NCBI GenBank assembly: GCA_910587485.1
Contig: CAJUKN010000007.1
Span: 102,505-166,504, forward strand
Source: an uncultured Lachnospira sp.
GTDB taxonomy: Bacteria; Bacillota; Clostridia; Lachnospirales; Lachnospiraceae
Length of the DNA stretch: 64,000 nucleotides
Direction of reading: 5' to 3'
Shown here piece after piece: positions 1 through 9,309 of this stretch. Each line of letters starts with the position of its first letter. Positions within the stretch are counted from its first letter, which is position 1. The position numbers were made by a program, and so were the translations under genes. Under the pieces are notes generated by a model. It had not been told where the DNA came from and made no database searches. It saw only the letters and a list, made by a program, of their open reading frames with translations.

Positions 1-56
1 AGCAATTTAGAGAAAACTGTAACTGTGTTTAATATAGGCTGAGAGGAAGTTGACAT

Positions 57-644
57 ATGAATAATGCAATGTTGGGTAGTTACATTGCCAAGAGTCATAG
101 CAATGGCAATTTTACAGATTATGAATTAAAAGTGTTAAGAGAAAATAATCTGGATGATATGGTAGCTACATTTATTAAATTAAAGAATGATAGATATACA
201 ATTCAGTTTCAGTGTATTTTTAAGACTCTGGAGTATTTTGTTGGTGATGGTTTTATGCTGGAACAGATAAATACAGCAAATGAATATGGCGGACATTTTA
301 TAGGATGTCAGTTTATGGACGGAGACGAAAATGTTTTTTTCGGTATCAGTGGCGATGATGCTGCACTTTTAGAGTTGGCATCTATTTTTGCAAAAGAAGA
401 CTTTAAAGATTTTGATGATAATGCGTATGATTCCGTTTGTGAACTTATTAATTGTATCAATGGTCTATTTGCAACAAGATTGAGTGATGAAAAAGTAGAG
501 GTTGTATTAAGACCACCTGTTTTTTATGGTGATGCACATATTGTTAGTGATAAGACATTTTATATTGCTACTTTTTATGTAAAAGGCAAAAAAATTGATA
601 TGATTATGAGTGTTTCTGGTAAGATTCATTTAGAGAGTAATTGA
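57..644 (+). CDS. cheX: CheX-like chemotaxis phosphatase
   Basis: A 195-residue cytoplasmic protein that fits the CheC/CheX/FliY phosphatase fold. The signature is the helix around residues 125-146, where E129 and N132 form the ExxN motif that CheX proteins use to remove phosphate from CheY-P. No signal peptide or membrane segment is visible. The ATG has a GAGGAAG site about 8 bases upstream. Its stop lies about 50 bases before the start of a CheY-like receiver, which is the expected substrate. Family members are usually about 155 residues, so this one has a longer N-terminus. The assignment rests on the motif and the CheY neighbour. Confidence 0.72.
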   Translation: MNNAMLGSYIAKSHSNGNFTDYELKVLRENNLDDMVATFIKLKNDRYTIQFQCIFKTLEYFVGDGFMLEQINTANEYGGHFIGCQFMDGDENVFFGISGDDAALLELASIFAKEDFKDFDDNAYDSVCELINCINGLFATRLSDEKVEVVLRPPVFYGDAHIVSDKTFYIATFYVKGKKIDMIMSVSGKIHLESN

Positions 645-691
645 CATTCCGTAGACAAAGTGTGCCATTTAGACAGATTGGAGGAATAGTT

Positions 692-1054
692 ATGGCAAAA
701 ATATTGATTGTAGATGATTCAATGACTTCAAAGAAATTTTTAAGAAATATGCTTGAGAGAGCCGGCTGTGAAATTATAGGAGAGGCTTCTGATGGTCAGG
801 AAGGTATTGATAAATATAAAGAATTGAAGCCAGATGTGGTTACTATGGATATTACTATGCCGATAAAAAATGGAATTGAAGCACTAGAAGAGATTATAGA
901 ATATGATTCTAATGCTAAGGTTGTTATGGTGACAGCAGCAGGACAGAATACAAATATGGTAGAAGCCTTAAAGTTAGGTGCTGCTGATTTTATACAAAAA
1001 CCTTTTGAGATTGAACAGATTTCTGCTGTTATTAAAAAGGTGTTAGAAGAGTAA
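692..1054 (+). CDS. cheY: CheY-like single-domain response regulator
   Basis: A stand-alone receiver domain of 120 residues with all phosphorylation residues: acidic pocket D8 and D9, phospho-acceptor D53 in the MDITMP loop, T81 and K103. There is no output domain, so it should act by protein contact, typically at the flagellar switch, or be fed by a chemotaxis kinase. The chosen ATG has GGAGGA 7 bases upstream; a longer in-frame reading from TTG 641 would place that site inside the gene and is less likely. It follows a CheX-like phosphatase gene and its stop overlaps the next start by one base. Confidence 0.88.
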   Translation: MAKILIVDDSMTSKKFLRNMLERAGCEIIGEASDGQEGIDKYKELKPDVVTMDITMPIKNGIEALEEIIEYDSNAKVVMVTAAGQNTNMVEALKLGAADFIQKPFEIEQISAVIKKVLEE

Positions 1055-1791
1055 TGTATAATTATAAAATAAGTATACAATATGATGGTGGAAGATACGA
1101 AGGGTGGCAGCGAATTGGCAAGGATTTTTCAGCAAATACAGTTGAAAATAAAATGATCACAGTCATAGAAAAGATGACAGGAGAAAAGATAGAACTGCCA
1201 TGTGGTTGTCGTACTGAAACAGGTGTTCATGCGTTAGGGCAAATTGCCAATTTTAAGTTATTGCAAAAGAAAGATAAAAATGATATTAAAAATTACTTAA
1301 ACCGATATCTTCCCAGAGATATTGCAGTTCTTAGTGTAGAGCAGGTTGATGAGCGTTTTCATAGCCAGCTTAACGCAAAGAGTAAAACATATATGTATGT
1401 GTTGGATATGGGCAATGTTGCAAATGTATTTAAGCGTAAATATTCTTATCATACATTTCATCGCTTAAATATTGAAGCAATGCAAAAGGCTAGTCGTTTT
1501 TTTATTGGTGAGCATGATTTTAAATTATTTACCACCGCTAAAAAAAATAAATCTACAGTAAGAAATGTAGAGGCTATTAACATCAATGTTCAAGGAAATC
1601 AGGCAGTTATTGAAATAACAGCAAACGATTTTATGCACAATATGGCAAGATATATGATAGGTATGCTGCTTGATATTGGTAATGAAATTAGAAAGCCAGA
1701 GATAGTAAATGATGTGTTTGCAAATAAAGAAGTAACAATGTCATTTCCAGCAGAAAGTTATGGATTATTTTTAAAAAATATTATGTATTAA
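1054..1791 (+). CDS. TruA-family tRNA pseudouridine synthase-like protein (catalytic Asp replaced by Glu)
   Basis: 245 residues with the TruA fold throughout: an N-terminal YDG strand, RTxxGVHA loop at residues 53-60, a YMY segment, and a C-terminal MARYMIG helix carrying the conserved Arg. TruA enzymes isomerise uridines in the tRNA anticodon arm. The universally conserved nucleophilic Asp of the RTDAGVHA loop is Glu here (RTETGVHA, E55, codon gaa). The start codon overlaps the cheY stop (TAATG), so it is translationally coupled to the chemotaxis pair. It may be a degenerate paralogue with tRNA-binding but little or no catalytic activity; the canonical truA would then lie elsewhere. Confidence 0.8.
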   Translation: MYNYKISIQYDGGRYEGWQRIGKDFSANTVENKMITVIEKMTGEKIELPCGCRTETGVHALGQIANFKLLQKKDKNDIKNYLNRYLPRDIAVLSVEQVDERFHSQLNAKSKTYMYVLDMGNVANVFKRKYSYHTFHRLNIEAMQKASRFFIGEHDFKLFTTAKKNKSTVRNVEAININVQGNQAVIEITANDFMHNMARYMIGMLLDIGNEIRKPEIVNDVFANKEVTMSFPAESYGLFLKNIMY

Positions 1792-1836
1792 CATCAAAAT
1801 CTTTGAATGAATGGGCTATCGCAGTAAGCTTTAAGT

Positions 1837-1860
1837 ATACAAGATATCAGATTCTTGTAT
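1837..1860 (+). terminator. Probable terminator hairpin between the truA-like gene and argS
   Basis: An 8-bp perfect stem (ATACAAGA with TCTTGTAT) around an 8-base loop, followed by a T-rich run (CTTTTGTTT). It lies 45 bases after the truA-like stop. It is a modest stem, so attenuation or a weak terminator are both possible. Confidence 0.55.
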
Positions 1861-1915
1861 CTTTTGTTTCGTGCGGCAGCCTTTGTTTTATACTATAAGA
1901 AATATGGAGGGATTT

Positions 1916-3682
1916 ATGGAAACCATTATTGAAAAGATAAGTAATGTGCTTGGTCAGGCATTTACATTGTGTGGTTATGATGCAGCATATGCAAAGGTGA
2001 CGATTTCCAATAGACCTGATTTGTGTGAATATCAATGTAATGGCGCTATGGCAGCAGCAAAAGTCTATAAAAAGGCGCCATTAACCATTGCTGATGAAGT
2101 TGTAAATCAATTAAAAGAAGATGTTATATTTGAGCAGATAGAGAGTATAAATCCCGGATTTATCAATATTTGTATTTCACCAGCATATCTTGCAGAATTT
2201 CTTAATACAATGTCTGTATCGAAGCAATTTGGATATGTTCCTAAAGTGACAAATAAGACGGTTATTGTAGATTATGGTGGAGCGAATGTTGCCAAGCCAC
2301 TGCATATAGGACATTTGCGTTCAGCGGTAATTGGTGAAAGTATCAAACGTATTCAAAGATATGCGGGTAATACAGTAATAGGTGATGTTCATTTGGGAGA
2401 CTGGGGACTTCAAATGGGGCTTATTATAGAAGAATTAAGGGATAGAAATCCCAACCTTGTCTATTTTGAGGAATCCTTTTCAGGAGAATATCCATCAGAG
2501 CCACCATTTACCATATCCGAATTGGAACAGATATATCCAATTGCCAGCAAGAAGTCAAAAGAAGATGAGGCATTTATGGAGAAAGCTCATCAGACAACAT
2601 TAGCATTACAAGGCGGCAATAAAGCATATACAGCAATTTGGAAACATATAATGAATATTTCCAAAGCAGATTTAAAGAAAAATTATGATGAACTCAATGT
2701 AGCATTTGATTTGTGGAAAGGTGAGAGTGATTCTCAAGTCTATATCAAAGATATGCTTCAGCAAATGAGGGATGATGGTTTGACTTATGAAAGTCAGGGC
2801 GCTATGGTTATTGATATACAGGAAGAAAGTGATAAAAAAGAACTTCCTCCATGTATTGTTCAAAAATCCGATGGTGCAGCGTTGTATGCTACATCAGACC
2901 TTGCCACAATGGTTCAAAGAGAATTGGATTATCAGCCAGACGCTTACATTTATCTGGCGGATAAAAGGCAGGAACTTCATTTTACACAGGTATTTCGCGT
3001 TGCAAAGAAAGCAGGTATTGTAAAGCAAAATACGGATATGACCTTTTTAGGATTTGGAACGATGAACGGCAAAGATGGAAAGCCATTCAAAACACGTTCA
3101 GGCGGTGTGATGAGATTGGAGTACCTTATAAAAGATATTCAGGATGCTGTGTATGATAAAGTTATGAATAATCGAGATATGTCCGATGAGGAAGCTCGAA
3201 ATATAGCTAAAATGGTAGGATTAGCAGCATTAAAATATGGCGATTTGTCCAATCAAGCCTCAAAGGATTATGTATTTGACATTGACCGATTTATATCATT
3301 TGAGGGAAATACAGGACCTTATATTTTGTATACCATTGTAAGGATTAAGTCCATATTGTATAAATATCAAGAAGAAGGAAATTCTATTTTATGTGATAAA
3401 GTACAAGTTGCTTCATCTGATATTGAAAAAAATCTTGAATTAGCTCTTGCTAAATTTTTAGATATGATAGATATGGCATATATGGATAAGGCACCACATA
3501 AAATATGTCAATATATTTATGAAGTGTCTAATATATTTAATCAATTTTATCATAATACGAAAATACTTGGTGAAAAAGATAAAAACAAAAAACAAGGCTA
3601 TATTGCGTTGATAAGTTTAACAAAAGATATTTTGCTTACATGTATTGATTTATTAGGGTTTGAATGTCCTGATAAAATGTAA
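1916..3682 (+). CDS. argS: Arginyl-tRNA synthetase
   Basis: Class I aminoacyl-tRNA synthetase that charges tRNA-Arg, 588 residues. Visible are the N-terminal additional domain of ArgRS, the HIGH signature (LHIGHLRS, near residue 130) directly after a GGANVAKP motif, a KTRSGG stretch at the KMSKS position, and the C-terminal DALR-type anticodon domain. The length is usual for the family. The ATG at 1916 has ATGGAGG ending 5 bases upstream; two earlier in-frame starts would bury that site. It stands alone between the terminator-like hairpin and the repeat upstream of the glycosyltransferase gene. Confidence 0.95.
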   Translation: METIIEKISNVLGQAFTLCGYDAAYAKVTISNRPDLCEYQCNGAMAAAKVYKKAPLTIADEVVNQLKEDVIFEQIESINPGFINICISPAYLAEFLNTMSVSKQFGYVPKVTNKTVIVDYGGANVAKPLHIGHLRSAVIGESIKRIQRYAGNTVIGDVHLGDWGLQMGLIIEELRDRNPNLVYFEESFSGEYPSEPPFTISELEQIYPIASKKSKEDEAFMEKAHQTTLALQGGNKAYTAIWKHIMNISKADLKKNYDELNVAFDLWKGESDSQVYIKDMLQQMRDDGLTYESQGAMVIDIQEESDKKELPPCIVQKSDGAALYATSDLATMVQRELDYQPDAYIYLADKRQELHFTQVFRVAKKAGIVKQNTDMTFLGFGTMNGKDGKPFKTRSGGVMRLEYLIKDIQDAVYDKVMNNRDMSDEEARNIAKMVGLAALKYGDLSNQASKDYVFDIDRFISFEGNTGPYILYTIVRIKSILYKYQEEGNSILCDKVQVASSDIEKNLELALAKFLDMIDMAYMDKAPHKICQYIYEVSNIFNQFYHNTKILGEKDKNKKQGYIALISLTKDILLTCIDLLGFECPDKM

Positions 3683-3716
3683 TGTAAAAAAGTTTGACTT
3701 TAAATAAGAATTTATG

Positions 3717-3800
3717 CTGAAGCGTTATAAATTCTATTTATTGCAGGAATTGTTGCAAAATAGGCAACAGTCTTGTTTTCCTTAACATAAAACGCTTCGG
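3717..3800. repeat. Dispersed leader element with inverted-repeat ends, copy 1
   Basis: Ends CTGAAGCGTT (3717-3726) and AACGCTTCGG (3791-3800) are complementary with one G-T wobble. The right end runs straight into AATGGAAGG, the ribosome site of the glycosyltransferase gene. The inside contains a second inverted repeat, GTTGCAAAATAGGCAAC. Further copies precede the DUF4097 gene (23952-24061) and the DUF1385 gene (55521-55615). Confidence 0.6.
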
Positions 3801-3813
3801 AATGGAAGGCAGC

Positions 3814-4827
3814 ATGAAAATAATATCGTTTACAATACCATGTTATAATTCTGCGGCTTATATGGATAAATGCATCCAATCTGTATTGGCAGGCGGCAAA
3901 GATATTGAGGTAATTATTGTTGATGATGGTTCTACAAAAGATGACACAGCAAGGATAGCGGACAATTATTCAAAAAAATATCCAGATATTGTAAAAGTGA
4001 TACATCAAGAAAATGGTGGACATGGAGAGGCAGTTAATACTGGACTTGCACATGCGACAGGAAAATTTTTTAAGGTTGTTGACAGTGATGATTGGGTTGA
4101 TTTGAAAAGCTATAAAAAGATTTTATCGGTTCTTAAAAATTTTGAAGATGGAGAAGAACCAGATATGCTGATTGCAAATTATGTATATAATAAAGTTGGC
4201 GTCAGCCGTAAAAAAGTCATTCATTATGATAATGTTTTTCCTGTAGAAAAAATGTTTAGTTGGAATGAAGTTGGAAATTTTAAAATTGACCAATATATTC
4301 TTATGCACTCTGCTATTTATAAGACGCAAATACTAAGGGAATGTTCTTTACAATTGCCAAAGCATACATTTTATGTAGATAATATATTTGTCTTTGAACC
4401 ACTGCCATTTGTTAAAAAAATGTATTATGTAAATACAAATTTTTATCGGTATTTTATTGGAAGAGCAGACCAATCTGTAAATGAAGATATTATGATATCA
4501 AGAATTGACCAACAGATTGATGTCACCAAACGAATGATTAATTTCTATCTTGAAAGCAATGTAGAAAATGAAAAATGCAATTCTTATATGATTAAGTATT
4601 TAAGAATTATGATGGAGGTATCATCAATATTTTTAATAATATCAGGAACAAAGGAAAATTTAGCAAAAAAGAAAGAACTTTGGAATTATGCGAGAAAAGA
4701 TAGGAAGCTGTATAGAAAATTACGATATAGTTTACTTGGATTTTCGGTGAATTTGCCGGGAAAAGTTGGTAGAATGATATCAAAAAATGGTTATAAAATA
4801 ATGAATAAATTGATAGGATTCAATTAA
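3814..4827 (+). CDS. Family 2 glycosyltransferase
   Basis: 337 residues with an N-terminal GT-A domain: the TIPCYN opening at residues 5-10, a VDDGS motif and a DSDD metal/nucleotide-sugar motif near residue 92, all typical of GT2 enzymes that extend cell-surface polysaccharides. The C-terminal third is helical and basic with no clear transmembrane segment. The sugar and acceptor cannot be told from sequence. The start at 3814 was preferred over ATG 3802 because GGAAGG (3804-3809) then serves as ribosome site. The gene is monocistronic, bounded by the dispersed leader element and a strong bidirectional terminator. Confidence 0.85.
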   Translation: MKIISFTIPCYNSAAYMDKCIQSVLAGGKDIEVIIVDDGSTKDDTARIADNYSKKYPDIVKVIHQENGGHGEAVNTGLAHATGKFFKVVDSDDWVDLKSYKKILSVLKNFEDGEEPDMLIANYVYNKVGVSRKKVIHYDNVFPVEKMFSWNEVGNFKIDQYILMHSAIYKTQILRECSLQLPKHTFYVDNIFVFEPLPFVKKMYYVNTNFYRYFIGRADQSVNEDIMISRIDQQIDVTKRMINFYLESNVENEKCNSYMIKYLRIMMEVSSIFLIISGTKENLAKKKELWNYARKDRKLYRKLRYSLLGFSVNLPGKVGRMISKNGYKIMNKLIGFN

Positions 4828-4838
4828 ATAAGATTAAG

Positions 4839-4894
4839 AAATAGGACTGCCTCAAAAGGAAGAGTAAAAAATTCATTTTGTGACAGTCCTATTT
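4839..4894. terminator. Bidirectional terminator between convergent genes
   Basis: An 11-bp perfect outer stem, AAATAGGACTG (4839-4849) with CAGTCCTATTT (4884-4894), enclosing CAAAA/TTTTG inner pairs. It sits between convergent genes, with T-rich flanks on both strands. The arms resemble the GACTGTTGCAAAA palindromes seen elsewhere in the window. Confidence 0.75.
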
Positions 4895-4938
4895 ACTATC
4901 ATTAGGTAATCTGTTACGCTGGTGAGGTTAAATCGTGT

Positions 4939-5460
4939 TTAAAAGAGAACTTTACAATGATTCATATCAATATGTGATTTAATATATTCTGATACAAACG
5001 AGCGTTTATCTTCTGGAATATCCCCTTCTCTTAGCATAACAATCATTTTTGATTTATTAAAGAAAAGATAAAATCCATATTTTTTATAAATGGTGGTTGG
5101 CTCGTCCCAACTGTATGTTTCTGTTCGTTCAAAATCAGGTATATCAGCTATAATACCTGTGTCTTGCAAGGTCATTTTACATGGCGCACTCTCGGCAGGG
5201 TCACGGTGTTTTAGGTGATAATGGACACTGTTTTTAAATTGTATCAAGAAAATATATAATGGGTAAGCCCAACAGGCAGCATATAAAACAGCAAGATAAG
5301 TGTTAAAAAATCCCATAACAGTAAGTACGATGGTAATGATAGAAGGAATCCATGTTAAAATAGTTTCTAATGGATTGCGGATAAAGCGATTCCAAAATAC
5401 AATTTTTTTATATTCATCACCACATGCCTTTAATGTAGTTGTATAAGTAATAAAATCCAT
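4939..5460 (-). CDS. YcxB-like membrane protein
   Basis: 173 residues: a short cytoplasmic N-terminus, two transmembrane helices (about residues 32-75), then a C-terminal soluble domain with the YcxB-like pattern (SWDE..TIYKKYGFYLFF followed by an I..D tail). The family is widespread in Firmicutes and its function is unknown. It is transcribed towards the glycosyltransferase gene and shares the terminator at 4839-4894. The family match is from recall of the C-terminal pattern, not a search. Confidence 0.55.
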   Translation of the reverse strand: MDFITYTTTLKACGDEYKKIVFWNRFIRNPLETILTWIPSIITIVLTVMGFFNTYLAVLYAACWAYPLYIFLIQFKNSVHYHLKHRDPAESAPCKMTLQDTGIIADIPDFERTETYSWDEPTTIYKKYGFYLFFNKSKMIVMLREGDIPEDKRSFVSEYIKSHIDMNHCKVLF

Positions 5461-5747
5461 AATAATAACTATGCCTTTCTATGTTTTGAGGATAATATAA
5501 CAGTTCAGCCATGTATTGCTAAGTGTAAAAAATATGTTTGTATGTTTTTATAAACAAGCAAATATATAAGTTTAGTGTCTATTTATAAACAAAAACCGCC
5601 ATAGGCATTGTTGCAAATAGAATGGCTGAATTATTACAGAATATAATAACATTTATAGATAACCATGTCAAAACACTTTCCAAATACTTCAAAATGAGAT
5701 ATACTGTAATATATTTAGGTGAAAAATTAAGATGAGAGGACGAAACG

Positions 5748-7886
5748 TTGGATAATTATAATTTGAAAGACGATGTAATGACAAATATTGTTAATCTTCT
5801 TGACAAAGACGGCACATTTATGGAAATCGTTGAAAAGATTATCCATGAAACACAAAAGTATCTTTGTACGTCACATGCAGCTATTTTGCAGATAAGCGTT
5901 GATAATAGCTGGATTAATTCGGTTATAAGCTATGTGGGGGAGGACGAAGACCCTTTGCCTGTAACGAATATGGCAGTAGAACGGTTTAATGTTGGTGGTG
6001 AGGAATTAAGATGCTGTAATATGAATAATGCTACAGAACAAGAGCGTAAGACATTACAGTATATGGGGATTAAATCAATCATTATTGCTCCAGTGTTTAT
6101 TAATGATATCCGAGTAATGTATTTTGCTGTTATGGATGTTCATTCGATTATTGAGTATAGCAAAGAACAATTAAAGTTTATAAGTGATGTTGTCAATATT
6201 ATTCAAGCGATAGCACAAAAGAAGGTAACCAAAAATTCATTACTTTCATCATATGAAGTTCTTAAGGCAATACTAAATAGTATTGGTTCAGGTATTATTG
6301 TGTTTGGCAGAACAGATGGCAATATATTTTTTGAAAATGATATTGTACAAAATATTGAAGAAGTAAATAGAACAGCTAATAAGGCTGTAAAGGAGTTTCT
6401 TCATATCAGTAAAAGAAGAACGAAATTGTTAAAACCAATCGAACATTACGACCCACAGTCTGGTTTATGGTTTGAAGTAAAGTTTTCAGATTTAACTTGG
6501 ATTGATGGAAGTGCTGTGAGTGTTTGTACGATTATGGATATCACTCAAAAAAAGAAAAATCAGCAAAAAATTGAATATCAAGCAAATAATGACTTTCTTA
6601 CAGGCATATATAATCGAATGAAATGTGAAGCGGATTTGAGAACCATTTTAAGACAAGCCGTTGAGGAGCATGTAAAAGGAGCAGTGATGTTCCTTGACTT
6701 AGATGATTTTAAACATATTAATGACGGTTTAGGACATCAATATGGCGATGTGCTTTTACAGCAAATTGCAGCAGGTTTACAGAGTGTTCCGGGACTTCAT
6801 GGACATTGCTATCGAATGGGCGGTGATGAATTTTTAGTAATTATACCACCTAATCAATATAGTAATTTAGAGAGGATTGTTGACAATGTAATAGCGATGT
6901 TTAATAAGCCTTGGTATCTTATAGGTACAGAGTATTTTTGTACAATGAGTATGGGCGTAGCAACATTTCCTGATAATAGCTGCGAAGTTCACGAATTGGT
7001 GAAAATGGCAGATACAGCAATGTATGATGCAAAAAAGTCAGGAAAAAATCGTTATTCCTTTTATGATAGTAAAAAAGATGTCAATACAATCAAACGATTG
7101 GATATTGAAAATAATATGCGTCAGGCGATAGCAACGCAGATACAAGAATTTATTGTATTTTTTCAGCCAGTTGTTGATATAGAAACTAGAAAATGTGTGT
7201 CGTGTGAAGCACTTGTAAGATGGGACAGTAAGACATTAGGATTTATGGGACCGGGTGATTTTGTACCTCTTGCTGAATATTTGGGATTAATAACCGATAT
7301 TGGCGATTATGTTTTGGAGGAGGCTTGCAAACAGTGCAAATTGTGGAATGATATGGGATATAAAGATTTTCATATCAATGTCAATTTATCTGTTGTTCAG
7401 CTTCTGCAAAAAGATGTCGTTAAAAATGTGCATGAAATTTTTGATAGGACAGGCGTCAATCCATGCAATATTGTACTAGAAATCACAGAATCGTTTGCCA
7501 TTAATGATATGGACCGTGTAATGAAAATTATTGATGGTTTAAAAGAATTGGGACCAGAAATCGCATTAGATGATTTTGGAACAGGATATTCTTCATTAAA
7601 TTACATAAAACAACTTCCTTTAAATATAATAAAAGTGGACAAAACATTTATTGATGATATTGTAGAAGATGAATATGCACAGGCTTTTATTAAGCTAATT
7701 GTTGATTTATCTAAAACAATAGGGACAGAGATTGTCGTTGAGGGAATAGAAGATATCCATCAGTTTAAGTTATTAAAGGAAATTGGTGTTAATTATATTC
7801 AGGGATATTTCTTTGGAAAGCCAGTAGATGCGGAGAAATTTGAGGAAATATATCTTGGAAAAGTATTAGGAAAAGAAGCATTGTAA
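5748..7886 (+). CDS. GAF-GGDEF-EAL c-di-GMP turnover protein
   Basis: 712 residues. An N-terminal GAF-like sensor (about 1-160) and a PAS-like segment (about 165-260) are followed by a GGDEF cyclase domain with intact GGDEF near residue 359 and an EAL phosphodiesterase domain with EAL near residue 486. The EAL domain keeps its catalytic set (EITES, DDFGTGYSS, the KVDK lysine, VEG and QGY), so degradation of c-di-GMP should work; the cyclase also looks intact but has no RxxD inhibitory site. No membrane segment is visible. The start is TTG 5748 with AGAGGA 7 bases upstream. Its stop is only 20 bases before pyrC, implying co-transcription with the pyrimidine genes. Confidence 0.93.
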   Translation: MDNYNLKDDVMTNIVNLLDKDGTFMEIVEKIIHETQKYLCTSHAAILQISVDNSWINSVISYVGEDEDPLPVTNMAVERFNVGGEELRCCNMNNATEQERKTLQYMGIKSIIIAPVFINDIRVMYFAVMDVHSIIEYSKEQLKFISDVVNIIQAIAQKKVTKNSLLSSYEVLKAILNSIGSGIIVFGRTDGNIFFENDIVQNIEEVNRTANKAVKEFLHISKRRTKLLKPIEHYDPQSGLWFEVKFSDLTWIDGSAVSVCTIMDITQKKKNQQKIEYQANNDFLTGIYNRMKCEADLRTILRQAVEEHVKGAVMFLDLDDFKHINDGLGHQYGDVLLQQIAAGLQSVPGLHGHCYRMGGDEFLVIIPPNQYSNLERIVDNVIAMFNKPWYLIGTEYFCTMSMGVATFPDNSCEVHELVKMADTAMYDAKKSGKNRYSFYDSKKDVNTIKRLDIENNMRQAIATQIQEFIVFFQPVVDIETRKCVSCEALVRWDSKTLGFMGPGDFVPLAEYLGLITDIGDYVLEEACKQCKLWNDMGYKDFHINVNLSVVQLLQKDVVKNVHEIFDRTGVNPCNIVLEITESFAINDMDRVMKIIDGLKELGPEIALDDFGTGYSSLNYIKQLPLNIIKVDKTFIDDIVEDEYAQAFIKLIVDLSKTIGTEIVVEGIEDIHQFKLLKEIGVNYIQGYFFGKPVDAEKFEEIYLGKVLGKEAL

Positions 7887-7906
7887 CAATGGAACGGAGG
7901 GTAAGA

Positions 7907-9226
7907 ATGAAAATTTTAATTAAAGGCGGAAGGGTGCTTGACCCTGCCAGCAATACGGATGCAATAAAGGACATATTGATAGAAGATGATATTATTGCAA
8001 AGGTTGAAGAAAATATTACCGATGAGGTAGACAGTATTATTGAAGCAAACGATTATTATGTTATGCCAGGACTGATTGATTTGCATGTTCATTTTAGAGA
8101 ACCCGGCTTTGAACATAAGGAAACGATAAGAACAGGAGCTAGAGCAGCAGCAAGAGGAGGGTTTACAACAGTTTGTTGTATGCCAAACACAAAGCCTGTA
8201 ATTGACAGTGTTGAGATGGTTCAATATATTGTTAATAAGGCAAAGGAAGTAACCGACATTAATGTATTGCCGATTGCTGCGATAACGGCAGGACAGGACG
8301 GCGAGTATCTAACAGATTTTGAAAAGTTAAAAGAATGTGGTGCTGTTGCTGTGAGCGAAGATGGAAAGTCTGTTATGAACGCGCGAGTGGCAAGACAAGC
8401 TATGAGACTTGCCGCAGAAGTGGATATACCTGTATTTGCTCATTGTGAAGATAAGAACCTTGTGGCAAGAGGAGTGATGAATGCAGGAGAACACGCAAGA
8501 CAACTGGGGTTGTATGGCATTATGAATGCAGTGGAGGATGTTATTGTGGCAAGAGATATTATACTAGCAAAAAATACAGGTGCTAGGCTGCATTTATGTC
8601 ATTGTTCAACAAAAGACAGTGTTCGTATGATTGAGGATGCAAAGAAAGAAGGATTACAAGTTACAGGTGAAGTGACACCACATCATTTTACATTAACCGA
8701 AAAATCAGTGACATCAGACGATGCAAACTTTAAGATGAATCCACCGCTTCGCACACAAGATGATGTGGATGCTTTAAAAGATGGATTGAAACATGGCATT
8801 ATGGACTGCATTTCTACAGACCATGCACCACATCATAAGACGGAAAAAGAGCGACCTTTTGCGGAGGCGCCATTTGGTATAACAGGGCTTGAAACTTCTG
8901 TTGCAATTACCATAACCGAACTTGTAAATACAGGTATACTCACGCCATTACAGATGGCAGATAAAATGAGTTATTCGCCAGCCGCCATTATTAAGAGTGA
9001 CAGAGGTACCTTGCTTCCCGGACGAATTGCGGATATTACCATTATCAATCCAAATGATCAATATATGATAGACAGCAATGCTTTTGCATCACTGGGGAAA
9101 AATACACCATTTAATGGAAAGACTGTCAAGGGTAGAGTGGTCTATACCATTGTAGGAGGAAAGACTGTATATTCTTACAGACCAGGACGTGAGTCAATTG
9201 TTGATAAAGATGTGCTGAAATATTAG
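7907..9226 (+). CDS. pyrC: Dihydroorotase
   Basis: Third step of de novo pyrimidine synthesis, interconverting N-carbamoyl-aspartate and dihydroorotate. 439 residues, the class I zinc-enzyme length. The metal-binding HVHFREPG is near residue 60, with further histidines in VTPHHF and the DHAPHH motif near residue 305. The ATG at 7907 is set by GGAGG at 7896-7900; an earlier in-frame ATG (7889) would overlap that site. First biosynthetic gene of the pyr run, directly behind the GGDEF-EAL gene. No pyrB, pyrI or carAB is in the window. Confidence 0.95.
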   Translation: MKILIKGGRVLDPASNTDAIKDILIEDDIIAKVEENITDEVDSIIEANDYYVMPGLIDLHVHFREPGFEHKETIRTGARAAARGGFTTVCCMPNTKPVIDSVEMVQYIVNKAKEVTDINVLPIAAITAGQDGEYLTDFEKLKECGAVAVSEDGKSVMNARVARQAMRLAAEVDIPVFAHCEDKNLVARGVMNAGEHARQLGLYGIMNAVEDVIVARDIILAKNTGARLHLCHCSTKDSVRMIEDAKKEGLQVTGEVTPHHFTLTEKSVTSDDANFKMNPPLRTQDDVDALKDGLKHGIMDCISTDHAPHHKTEKERPFAEAPFGITGLETSVAITITELVNTGILTPLQMADKMSYSPAAIIKSDRGTLLPGRIADITIINPNDQYMIDSNAFASLGKNTPFNGKTVKGRVVYTIVGGKTVYSYRPGRESIVDKDVLKY

Positions 9227-9309
9227 TGTACAATTGTTTGATGATGGTGAAAGAAATGGCTTATTTTATATGATATATATTAAAAAATATAATAAGAAAG
9301 GTATGCTCC

